Below are positions 1 to 5,962 of a stretch of 5,971 nt of DNA, one piece after another. Position 1 is the first letter of the stretch, and each line of letters opens with the position of its first letter. Source of the stretch: Acidimicrobiales bacterium (GTDB lineage Bacteria > Actinomycetota > Acidimicrobiia > Acidimicrobiales > JABEUL01). The translations under genes and the position numbers were made by a program. The notes under the pieces were generated by a model, which saw only the letters and a program-made list of their open reading frames with translations, was not told the DNA's origin and did no database searches. The DNA lies in the NCBI GenBank assembly GCA_027451605.1, contig DAIDJA010000123.1:1-5971 (forward strand), given 5' to 3'.

Positions 1-415
1 TTTATTGACAGATTTGCCCTTAAAGAATTTGTAAAAACTCTTCCTCGCATAGATCCAAGCAATTTCGTTATGACGTTGATAAATTTATTTCACAAAATTT
101 GTAATTGCACTCGAGTCATTTCGATGCATCTGCACTAAATTAATTTGGTAGCTTAACGATAGTGACTTTCTTGAAGTATCAAATATCGATTTGTTCAAGC
201 GGCTTAGCTGAATTAGCGACGAGACCACATTGTGTGACAGATTAAAATGAGCGAACACAAAATCGGATACAACCACGAACAATATATTTCAATTTCAAAG
301 TACGTGGCTTCTAAGCCGAAATCACCGACAGTAATTGACTAACTTTGACTTCCATTGATTCAATTGCAATATCCCCCGCATCAGGATCCTAATCTCCTGA
401 TAGCAACCGTAAATT
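1..415. other. Non-coding or undetermined left edge
   Basis: This stretch downstream of tatA holds no gene I can support. The plus strand is open from the window edge to a TAA at 136-138 (45 codons), which could be the tail of a gene entering from the left, but nothing in it is recognisable. On the minus strand a 65-codon frame (85-282) would need a TTG start without a Shine-Dalgarno sequence. The DNA is more AT-rich than the genes to its right. The only clear structure is the hairpin at 378-404, listed separately. Confidence 0.5.
378..404 (-). terminator. Hairpin just downstream of tatA, possible 3' end
   Basis: ATCAGGA (380-386) and TCCTGAT (395-401) form a perfect 7-bp inverted repeat with an 8-base loop. 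Two further G-C pairs (378-379 with 403-404) extend it across a one-base bulge. It begins about 12 bases after the tatA stop, where a terminator or a 3' stabilising stem would sit. No T-run follows on the minus strand (a G-rich stretch does), so a classical intrinsic terminator is not supported. Confidence 0.35.
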
Positions 416-616
416 CTATTGATCTTCCTTGGTTGTAGCTTCGGATTCCGGATTCTTAGCACCTTCTTCCAAACCTTTTTTAAATTCGTGAGATGCCGAG
501 CCCAATCCCCTTGCAAACTTTGGCAGTTTTGAACCGCCAAACAAGAGAAGTACCACGACTACGACAAGAACAATTAAAAGATCAGGACCAAATAAATCGG
601 CAACAATACCAGACAT
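416..616 (-). CDS. tatA: Sec-independent protein translocase subunit TatA
   Basis: TatA is the pore-forming subunit of the twin-arginine translocase, which exports folded proteins across the cytoplasmic membrane. The 66-residue protein shows the full family plan: a short N-terminus, one hydrophobic helix (about 13-25, rich in Leu and Val), the FG hinge (F26-G27), and an amphipathic helix with the SKLPKFARGLG motif (29-39) running on to about residue 52. A charged, disordered tail ends it. D12 sits just before the hydrophobic run, where E. coli TatA has Gln8. The short tail favours TatA over TatB. The ATG is preceded by GGAG with a 6-base spacer (623-626). No tatB or tatC is adjacent, which is common in Actinomycetota. 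It appears to be transcribed alone, from a putative promoter at 677-706. Confidence 0.93.
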   Translation of the reverse strand: MSGIVADLFGPDLLIVLVVVVVLLLFGGSKLPKFARGLGSASHEFKKGLEEGAKNPESEATTKEDQ

Positions 617-635
617 AACATTCTCCGTTTAAAAT

Positions 636-675
636 GTGCATTTAACGTCTGGGTAATTCACTTACCCGCATGCAC
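636..675 (-). promoter_or_regulatory. Nested inverted repeat in the tatA leader
   Basis: GGGTAA (651-656) and TTACCC (662-667) form a perfect 6-bp stem with a 5-base loop. Outside it, GTGCAT (636-641) and ATGCAC (670-675) form a second perfect 6-bp stem, separated from the first by an asymmetric internal loop (9 and 2 bases). The structure ends about 10 bases before the tatA Shine-Dalgarno sequence. It could be a 5' leader fold that stabilises the mRNA or an operator near the transcription start; the sequence alone does not decide. Confidence 0.4.
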
Positions 676-676
676 T

Positions 677-706
677 AATATAAGTTTAGATCACTTTTAT
701 TATTAA
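677..706 (-). promoter_or_regulatory. Putative tatA promoter
   Basis: On the minus strand TTAATA (701-706, 4 of 6 to TTGACA) and TATATT (677-682, 5 of 6 to TATAAT) are 18 bases apart. Transcription would start near 670, giving a leader of about 54 bases before the tatA ATG. The region is AT-rich, so chance matches are likely. Confidence 0.4.
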
Positions 707-744
707 TTGTCATAAATTGGCGTTTTTACTTAGTAAAGTTAACT

Positions 745-1182
745 CTACCCCGAAATTAATATCCCCAATACCAGAACGACAATCGCCGAAGTACCGGCAA
801 CCGAACCCCAAATTGCAATAGCCTTTTTGCCGGATGCCTTAGTGTGAAGATACGAAGCCAAACCCGTAATCACAACTAAGGCTAATTTAACTCCAAATAC
901 GACCTTCCAGGCAGTTGAAGCGTTGGAGATGTTCACTGCCGCTACATTCCACAACCCGGTTAGTATTAACACAATAAACGCGGGCCAAGCCATTTTGGCA
1001 AATTGCTTGGCTACCGCCGACAACGCTTCGGGACTCACTTTTCTTACTTTAGGAACCAGCCCGGCCAAAACGATTTGCCCACCCACCCAGACTGCGGCTG
1101 CCAACACATGCAAACTTAGCCGAATGGCATTGAGTGCCGAGTTAAGGTGTGGAGAGTTACTGCTGACGGCTGAAATTAACAT
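745..1182 (-). CDS. CopD-like four-helix membrane protein
   Basis: This 145-residue integral membrane protein has four predicted helices: about 18-43, 61-83, 92-112 and 120-143. The first carries the CopD-type signature LHVLAAAVWVGG, with H25, W32 and the GG pair, and a second histidine (H113) ends helix three. CopD domains belong to copper-resistance and copper-uptake membrane proteins, and stand-alone four-helix versions are frequent in Actinobacteria. A copper or haem role is family-based inference. HemJ-type protoporphyrinogen oxidases have similar size and topology, but the Arg and Tyr-His signature I would expect is missing. The start is the only ATG before helix one. The nearest SD-like bases (AGG) lie one base from it, which is too close to work as usual, so a leaderless transcript is possible. 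No metal-resistance genes are adjacent. Confidence 0.78.
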   Translation of the reverse strand: MLISAVSSNSPHLNSALNAIRLSLHVLAAAVWVGGQIVLAGLVPKVRKVSPEALSAVAKQFAKMAWPAFIVLILTGLWNVAAVNISNASTAWKVVFGVKLALVVITGLASYLHTKASGKKAIAIWGSVAGTSAIVVLVLGILISG

Positions 1183-1190
1183 ACCTATTT

Positions 1191-1219
1191 ATTTTAATGT
1201 AATCAAATAACCCGGTTAA
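1191..1219 (-). promoter_or_regulatory. Putative promoter of the CopD-like gene, possibly leaderless
   Basis: On the minus strand TTAACC (1214-1219, 4 of 6 to consensus) and TAAAAT (1191-1196, 5 of 6) are exactly 17 bases apart. The -10 box ends 8 bases before the ATG at 1182, so transcription would begin at or next to the start codon. This fits the lack of a properly spaced Shine-Dalgarno sequence. Confidence 0.42.
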
Positions 1220-1401
1220 AAGATGAAATCAGAAGAGGCCACTTAAGACAAACTCTCTTTATCACAGCCAGAAATAGATTCCATTAATTGGACATTCTTA
1301 TCGGGTAAAAATATTAATTTTTGGTTAGCCTACTGCTTTGAGACAGTCGATACCATTAATTAATTTAACTTGAGACCCCGGCTCTAAATTCTGATCTAAT
1401 C

Positions 1402-2169
1402 TTAAATTGCACTCCAATTTGGCTTGCGCTTTTCGGCAAATGCGACGGCGCCTTCCATGGCGTCAGTGGAGACAAATATTTCACCGAATGCAGTATCTGA
1501 AATCTTCCAAGAATCGGCTTCTTCGGTGCTTAAAGTGTCAAATATTACCTTCTTTGAATTACGAACGGCAATCGGGGAATTCTCGGCTATTGCATTAGCC
1601 AGCTTCATAGCTTCATCCAATACGTTATCCTGAGGAACCACCCTGTTTACAAGACCTAGTTCTTGAGCGCGTTTAGCATCAATCGGGTCACCCGTTAAAG
1701 CCAACTCCAAAGCTACCGACAGAGGTAATCTGCGATGAAGGCGAATCAGACCGCCACCTCCTGCAATAAGACCCCTTTTTACCTCCGGAATCCCGAATAC
1801 GGCGGTTTCTGATGCCACTACCAGATCACAGGAAAGCATAATTTCGCATCCGCCGGCCAATGCCGCACCGTTTACGGCGGCAATAATTGGCTTAGGATAT
1901 CTTCTCTTGGCAATTCCGGCAAAACCATATTTAGGCGAAGCAATTTCTCCGATTTGGCCGGCGGCAAAAGCTTTTAGGTCCATACCCGCACAGAATGCCT
2001 TATCACCTGCACCGGTAATAATAACGACCCAAATGTCCTTATCGGCTTCAATTTCATCTAAGGCATTCCCTATGGCAGTTGAAGTCGGACCGTCGATTGC
2101 GTTTCTGGCTTCAGGGCGATTGATTGTAATGATCTCAATATGATCTCTTTTTTCCCTAAGGATAGTCAT
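1402..2169 (-). CDS. Enoyl-CoA hydratase/isomerase family protein (crotonase)
   Basis: This protein probably adds water across the double bond of a 2-enoyl-CoA, the second step of beta-oxidation, in the cytoplasm. It is 255 residues, the normal length for a single-domain crotonase. The first oxyanion-hole motif is AFCAGMDL (58-65) and the second is NGAALAGGCEI (100-110). Both glutamates that act in classical hydratases are present, E109 in GGCE and E129 in FGIPE, so a true hydratase is more likely than an isomerase or thioesterase relative. The C-terminal helical part (about 195-255) ends in the familiar AFAEKRKPNW. The ATG has AGGAG six bases upstream (2176-2180). It lies 111 bases downstream of the TLP1 gene on the same strand, with a TATAAT box between, so it may be read both from its own promoter and by read-through. 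Acyl-chain specificity cannot be read from the sequence. Confidence 0.92.
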   Translation of the reverse strand: MTILREKRDHIEIITINRPEARNAIDGPTSTAIGNALDEIEADKDIWVVIITGAGDKAFCAGMDLKAFAAGQIGEIASPKYGFAGIAKRRYPKPIIAAVNGAALAGGCEIMLSCDLVVASETAVFGIPEVKRGLIAGGGGLIRLHRRLPLSVALELALTGDPIDAKRAQELGLVNRVVPQDNVLDEAMKLANAIAENSPIAVRNSKKVIFDTLSTEEADSWKISDTAFGEIFVSTDAMEGAVAFAEKRKPNWSAI

Positions 2170-2234
2170 GTGTAACTCCTGTCATTAATATTTGATGGTG
2201 ATAAATCTTAATCTAGCAAACTTTAATGCTATCA

Positions 2235-2263
2235 ATTATAAGATCTAAAATTCAATTCAATAA
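2235..2263 (-). promoter_or_regulatory. Putative promoter of the enoyl-CoA hydratase gene
   Basis: A perfect TATAAT lies at 2235-2240 on the minus strand, within the 111-base gap after the TLP1 stop. The hexamer 17 bases upstream (TTATTG, 2258-2263) is a poor -35 match. Transcription would start near 2228, with a leader of about 58 bases. No hairpin terminator is visible after the upstream gene, so read-through is also possible. Confidence 0.38.
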
Positions 2264-2280
2264 TTTTGCCAATAATCTTC

Positions 2281-3795
2281 CTACGGATTATACCAACGGG
2301 CCTGTTCGCCTCTAATTTCAACTGTTTTTCCCGGCAAAGTCGCCTCTTTAAATTCATTTAAATCCGTTTCCCCGCAACTTAATACGGCACGAGTTCCATC
2401 TTTAAGCTGAAGCACCGCGGGTACCATGAAAACATCGCCCGTCGGCCCGTACGCCACCGATGCGGTCACAATGGTAGCACTTTGTGAAGTTACCTTAGAA
2501 GTTGCCAATACTTCAATTTCCTTCGAATCTATTTCCTTTTGAGATATTTCAGTATCTGCCAAAACAAAGCCATTCTTGGAAGGGGCATCCGAGTAAATGC
2601 CATATGAGTGTTTTGTTATATACCAACCCAGTCCACTTACCATTCCATATCCGCTATGCTCCTTTAACATATCTATCATTGAAGCAATTGAATGTGATAC
2701 ATAGTTATTCCCCGGACCGCCGAAATAAGGTAAGCCTCCGGTAACGGTAAAGCCTCTTTTGTCATTGGGGGTAAGTCCCAATGCCTTTATTGCTATTTGG
2801 ACGGGTGACGGAAAACATGAATAGAGATCAAAGTGTGAAATATCATCAATGGTAATCTCGGCGGCTTTAAGGCATGCAGAGGAAGCAACTTCTATAGCCG
2901 GAGATGAATCAAATTGATGCCGGGCAGAAAAATTCCAAACATCTGTTGCGTCTGCACCGGCGTGAACAAAAATAACCTCATTTTGCTTTTTTAATTCCGT
3001 TGCAACCGCCAACGTCGTAAGAATTAATGCCGCACCCTGATCTGACCCCAAAAATGCACAGTGAAGCTTTAAATAAGGGTCTGCTATCGGTCGGTTATCT
3101 TTAGAGATCGTAGCAAGTTCTGCCGCCGTGTAGGGTGTTTTGAACCACGAATACGGATTTCGACTTGCCACTTCACTGAAAGGAGCAAATAGCTCGGAGA
3201 TATAGTCCCGTTGACCTGCAACTGTCCTGCCCGAGTTTTTAGCAATTACTGATTCAAACATCGGATAAACATGAGCGGGAGATACCAGACCCGCCTGTAT
3301 CTCCTGTTCGCTCAGACCGACTCGCTCTTCTCCCAATAAGACATCCGACTGAATATCGTAGTCCCTATCAACTTTGTCCAGATTTTCCAGAACTCCTTCG
3401 GCTTTCTGTAGCTTATATTTTTTAGAAGATGCCATTGCTTCAGCACCTGAAATAAGCACCGCCGTCGTTTCGCCACGGGCAATCTCAGCGGAAAATTTAT
3501 TTACTAAGTACTGGGGGGTGTTTCCGCCCACGGTAGTATAGTAACACTTGGGGCCTTTAATATCTAAAGATTTAGCCAAAAGTCCGGCAGGAGCATCTTC
3601 TTTTTTACCCAAAATATTTACTGCTACAACCTTGTCAATATATTTTTGGATTGTTGAACCTCTCGCGTGCGAATTCGCATCATCGACTGCAATTTGAGCA
3701 GCCTGGGTGAGTAGGTCCTGAGCGGATCTTAAGGAGTCAGAGTTATGCGTAACCTGCCCGGTCGAAATTATTACCGGAATATAATTTGGGTCCAT
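2281..3795 (-). CDS. Thiolase-like protein type 1 (annotated in relatives as acetyl-CoA acetyltransferase)
   Basis: The 504 residues comprise a thiolase/SCP2-like fold (about 1-415) and a small beta-rich C-terminal domain (about 425-504). That layout marks the mycobacterial TLP1 group and is longer than the roughly 390 residues of ordinary thiolases. Family landmarks are TTVGGNTPQ (87-95), SGAEAM (116-121), DLYSCFPSP (323-331), GGLPYFGGPGNNY (353-365) and GWYITKHSYGIYS (390-402). At the nucleophile position the usual Cys-x-Gly reads V89-G-G, and the usual GHP motif is GGPGNN. Thiolytic activity is therefore unlikely, and CoA-ester binding with another chemistry or role is more plausible. The ATG is one base after the TetR stop, and its AAAGGA Shine-Dalgarno sequence lies inside the last TetR codons, so the two are translationally coupled. 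The product name 'acetyltransferase' should not be taken as evidence of function. Confidence 0.88.
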   Translation of the reverse strand: MDPNYIPVIISTGQVTHNSDSLRSAQDLLTQAAQIAVDDANSHARGSTIQKYIDKVVAVNILGKKEDAPAGLLAKSLDIKGPKCYYTTVGGNTPQYLVNKFSAEIARGETTAVLISGAEAMASSKKYKLQKAEGVLENLDKVDRDYDIQSDVLLGEERVGLSEQEIQAGLVSPAHVYPMFESVIAKNSGRTVAGQRDYISELFAPFSEVASRNPYSWFKTPYTAAELATISKDNRPIADPYLKLHCAFLGSDQGAALILTTLAVATELKKQNEVIFVHAGADATDVWNFSARHQFDSSPAIEVASSACLKAAEITIDDISHFDLYSCFPSPVQIAIKALGLTPNDKRGFTVTGGLPYFGGPGNNYVSHSIASMIDMLKEHSGYGMVSGLGWYITKHSYGIYSDAPSKNGFVLADTEISQKEIDSKEIEVLATSKVTSQSATIVTASVAYGPTGDVFMVPAVLQLKDGTRAVLSCGETDLNEFKEATLPGKTVEIRGEQARWYNP

Positions 3796-3796
3796 G

Positions 3797-4492
3797 TTAT
3801 CCTTTCTTATTTGACAGTCCGTGACGGGGAATAATACCGAACATAATCAGTTCCGTAATAAAAACTGCAAGGTCGTGAGCATTCATGTTATCGTCTGTTA
3901 CGAACCGGCGATGTGCGAACTGAGTTATCAGAGATGTTATGGCAAAGGCTATCAGTCTGGAAGATCCCTGAATCACAAAACCCTTCTTCTGATAAAAGGC
4001 AATATTGGATTCGAGCAATTTGGAAAATCCTCCATAGATGTTGTAGAGATGGGCCTCAAATCGATCTCCGAGTGCAAGTGAATCTCTAAAAAGTAATTTA
4101 AGAAGATCCTTGTTTGACTCAAAAAAAGTGAGCGTTGCCTCTATTGCGGCAGTCAGGGCTAACGGTGGATCGCTGTTATTGGGAGTCAAATCAATTTGGG
4201 TTTGAATATGTGATCGGAGTTCATCTTCTTCAAATGTCATTAACTCCTCAAACAGGCTCTCTTTTGAGTCAAAGTACCAATAAACCGATCCGTAGGATAG
4301 ATTGGCCTCTTTGGCGATATCTGATATGGAAGTTGAATTATAACCGCGTTCTGCGAAAATCTTTTTTGCCGCCACAAGTATATCCTGACGACGTTGCTCT
4401 TTTTCATCTTTGGAGTTTGCGCGACGAATTAACTTAGGCTGAGTGTCGTTCGCCTCAATATCAATTTCTTGGGTTCCTTCTTCTGGGGTCAC
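3797..4492 (-). CDS. TetR/AcrR-family transcriptional regulator
   Basis: This is a 231-residue DNA-binding repressor of TetR type. The N-terminal domain spans about 35-84 and includes the typical helix-turn-helix TSISDIAKEANLSYGSVYWYF (54-74) and SKESLFEEL (76-84). The remainder (about 90-222) is the helical ligand and dimer domain, too divergent to name a ligand. An unusual acidic segment of about 30 residues precedes the DNA-binding domain. The start is GTG, and it is fixed: a TAG lies six codons upstream in frame, and no ATG, GTG or TTG occurs between the first codon and V40 inside helix one. The GTG overlaps the dehydrogenase TGA (GTGA), and there is no clear Shine-Dalgarno sequence, so it is probably translated by reinitiation. 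Its place among CoA-thioester genes suggests an acyl-CoA-responsive local regulator, perhaps autoregulatory through the divergent region at 5740-5962; that is inference. Confidence 0.92.
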   Translation of the reverse strand: MTPEEGTQEIDIEANDTQPKLIRRANSKDEKEQRRQDILVAAKKIFAERGYNSTSISDIAKEANLSYGSVYWYFDSKESLFEELMTFEEDELRSHIQTQIDLTPNNSDPPLALTAAIEATLTFFESNKDLLKLLFRDSLALGDRFEAHLYNIYGGFSKLLESNIAFYQKKGFVIQGSSRLIAFAITSLITQFAHRRFVTDDNMNAHDLAVFITELIMFGIIPRHGLSNKKG

Positions 4493-5739
4493 TGTCTTTT
4501 GATGTCTCTAAATGGTAAATCTTTATCGACTTCGATTTCTCTGGGGAGTCCCAAGATTCTCTCTGACATCTGATTTCTTAAAATCTCTGAAGTGCCTCCT
4601 TCGATCGTATTTGCCCTGGCTCTTAAGAATCTAGATGAGATACCTTCGGCTGCCGAATCATCTTTAGTCCAAGCAACGGCCCTCATCCCGTTTGCGTCCA
4701 CCGTAAAACTTGATTTTCGCTTGTTATACTCGGCATTAAATACTTTGTTTACACCGCCTTCGGGCCCGGGAGTCTCTCCTCTCATTCGTTTAAGGTTTGC
4801 CCTGAATGCAGTTATTTCCTTGACGGTTGACTCAATATAAAACTGAGCCATCTTTTGTCGCGCCAGCGGATCAGACTTATTCGGTATCATGTCAACAAAC
4901 AGCTGCCATGGGTCTTTTCTTGCGCTACCTCCGATAAATGTAGTTTCGTCTATTGAAAGTCCGGCAAGCGTCGTTCGTTCGTTCATGAGAGTGGTTCTGG
5001 CGCATCGCCACCCGTCGCCTTCACTGCCGACAAGATTCTCAGCCGGAATCCTAACATCGGTAAAAAATACTTCGTTAAATTCCGATGAGCCTGTCATCTG
5101 CTTCAAAGGTCTTACGTCCACCCCTTTGGTTTTCATATCCAGAATAAAATAGGACAATCCTTCGTGCTTGGGCTTGTCCGGGTCGGTACGCGCCAAGAGC
5201 ATACCGTATTTTGAAAATTGGGCAATTGTGGTCCAAACTTTTTGCCCGTTAATAATCCATTCGTCTCCGTCTCTGACTGCCCGGGTAGCGACAGAAGCCA
5301 AGTCAGAGCCCGAACCCGGTTCACTGAAAAGCTGACACCAAATTTCCTCCCCCGTTAAGATCTTTTTAAGATATCTCTTCTTTTGTTCTTCGGAACCGTG
5401 TTCAATTATCGTAGGACCGGCAAGTCCTACGCCCAATAAATTAAATCCCGCCAAAGGAAGTCTGAAATTCCCAAGCTCTTCACGAATTATCTGCTGCATC
5501 CAGGTATGGCCTGAGAGCCCTCCGTATTCTTTGGGCCAAAGCGGAGCGGCATACCCGCTGTCTCCGATAGTTTTCATCCAACCCAAAACATCCCACTTGG
5601 ATCTGGCCTCTTTAAAGCGCTCTTCATCACCGTTTTTTATGCCTTGGGTCCATCCTTCGGGCAGGACAGATTCCAGCCAGGATATAAATTCCTCCCTAAA
5701 AGCCAAATGCTCGGTTGTATCTTCAAGCTTTAATTTCAC
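4489..5739 (-). CDS. Acyl-CoA dehydrogenase, FadE type
   Basis: This FAD-dependent enzyme oxidises an acyl-CoA to the 2,3-enoyl-CoA and passes electrons to electron-transfer flavoprotein. At 416 residues it has normal family length. The N-terminal helical domain occupies about 1-130, the beta domain with the LFSEPGSGSDLASVATRA signature starts at 137 and continues through GQKVWTT (165-171), and the C-terminal helical domain runs from about 240. Near the end, NTIEGGTSEILRNQMSERILGLPRE (377-401) carries E380 at the catalytic-base position, so it appears active. The style matches actinobacterial FadE proteins for fatty-acid or sterol side-chain oxidation; the substrate is not decided. The start is GTG, with TAA directly before it in frame and GGAGGA four bases further upstream (5744-5749), so no longer form is possible. 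It is first in the operon with the TetR and TLP1 genes. Some actinobacterial FadE enzymes need a partner subunit; none is visible here. Confidence 0.94.
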   Translation of the reverse strand: MKLKLEDTTEHLAFREEFISWLESVLPEGWTQGIKNGDEERFKEARSKWDVLGWMKTIGDSGYAAPLWPKEYGGLSGHTWMQQIIREELGNFRLPLAGFNLLGVGLAGPTIIEHGSEEQKKRYLKKILTGEEIWCQLFSEPGSGSDLASVATRAVRDGDEWIINGQKVWTTIAQFSKYGMLLARTDPDKPKHEGLSYFILDMKTKGVDVRPLKQMTGSSEFNEVFFTDVRIPAENLVGSEGDGWRCARTTLMNERTTLAGLSIDETTFIGGSARKDPWQLFVDMIPNKSDPLARQKMAQFYIESTVKEITAFRANLKRMRGETPGPEGGVNKVFNAEYNKRKSSFTVDANGMRAVAWTKDDSAAEGISSRFLRARANTIEGGTSEILRNQMSERILGLPREIEVDKDLPFRDIKRQ

Positions 5740-5784
5740 TTAGTCCTCCAAACAGAATACGGTAAATATTGGTTTGGAATTAAA

Positions 5785-5812
5785 ACTATCAGCTTTTTAA
5801 AAATTTTTCCAA
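5785..5812 (-). promoter_or_regulatory. Putative promoter of the acyl-CoA dehydrogenase operon
   Basis: On the minus strand TTGGAA (5807-5812) and GATAGT (5785-5790), each 4 of 6 to consensus, are 16 bases apart. Transcription would start near 5778, giving a leader of about 40 bases before the GTG. The spacer contains most of the T5A5T5 block. The match is modest. Confidence 0.3.
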
Positions 5813-5822
5813 TTGAAAAGCT
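5791..5822. repeat. Inverted repeat AGCTTTT / AAAAGCT
   Basis: AGCTTTT (5791-5797) and AAAAGCT (5816-5822) are perfect 7-bp inverted arms separated by 18 bases. The repeat covers the spacer and -35 box of the putative dehydrogenase promoter, where a repressor would block polymerase. Two further hexamer copies lie at 5828-5833 (AAAGCT) and 5887-5892 (AGCTTT). Confidence 0.35.
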
Positions 5823-5900
5823 TAAATAAAGCTACATCTTTTCGAAAATCAAAAACTTGTTTGAGCTGATCCTTAAATTTATCATGAGCTTTAAAAAGTT

Positions 5901-5914
5901 CGCCGTTAATGGCG
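5901..5914. promoter_or_regulatory. Near-palindrome, candidate operator
   Basis: CGCCGTTAATGGCG reads the same on both strands except for one mismatched pair (G5905 and T5910), giving a 14-bp dyad with GC-rich ends in otherwise AT-rich DNA. Size and symmetry suit a TetR-family operator. As RNA it would also fold, with a G-U pair and a UUAA loop. Confidence 0.4.
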
Positions 5915-5945
5915 CTGTATGGAAGTAACCGAAGCCAAGTTCTTT

Positions 5946-5954
5946 GGAGGTGAT
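5946..5954 (+). promoter_or_regulatory. Strong Shine-Dalgarno sequence of the edge gene
   Basis: GGAGGTGAT is a nine-base exact complement of the usual bacterial 16S rRNA 3' end. It precedes the ATG at 5963 by 8 bases (12 from the last G of GGAGG), slightly longer than ideal. A chance match of this length next to an ATG is unlikely. Confidence 0.6.
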
Positions 5955-5962
5955 TTTTTTAA

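Larger units (their letters stand above)
5740..5962. promoter_or_regulatory. Divergent intergenic control region
   Basis: This AT-rich region lies between the GTG of the acyl-CoA dehydrogenase (minus) and the plus-strand gene at the edge. It contains a candidate minus promoter, a bent-DNA-like T5A5T5 block (5794-5808), four copies of AGCTTT or its complement, a 10-bp palindrome TTTTCGAAAA (5839-5848) and a 14-bp near-palindrome (5901-5914). It is the natural place for the operator of the TetR regulator. No convincing plus-strand promoter was found. Confidence 0.6.

Noticed and set aside
1..138. Plus-strand open stretch from the window edge to TAA, a possible tail of a gene.
   Set aside because: Only 45 codons, no motif, and the opposite strand is also largely open here; it cannot be supported without sequence to the left.
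230..260. Inverted repeat TTGTGT / ACACAA with a 19-base loop.
   Set aside because: Six-base arms with a wide gap in AT-rich DNA are expected by chance, and no gene is nearby to regulate.
85..282. A 65-codon minus-strand frame, continuing beyond its TAA toward the left edge.
   Set aside because: It would start with TTG, has no Shine-Dalgarno sequence, shows no recognisable motif and has the composition of AT-rich spacer; the open stretch after the stop is probably chance.
322..540. A 72-codon minus-strand frame overlapping the 3' half of tatA.
   Set aside because: It lies in a different frame of a clear tatA gene and has no family features.
745..1182. HemJ-type protoporphyrinogen oxidase as identity of the four-helix protein.
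   Set aside because: Size and topology fit, but the Arg and Tyr-His signature after the first helix is missing, while the LHVLAAAVWVGG motif matches CopD.
923..1210. A 95-codon plus-strand frame opposite the CopD-like gene.
   Set aside because: It is the antisense image of a clear four-helix membrane protein and has no ribosome-binding site of note.
1307..1322. AAAAAT-ATTA-ATTTTT hairpin downstream of the hydratase as an intrinsic terminator.
   Set aside because: The stem is entirely A-T, too weak to terminate, and lies about 80 bases past the stop.
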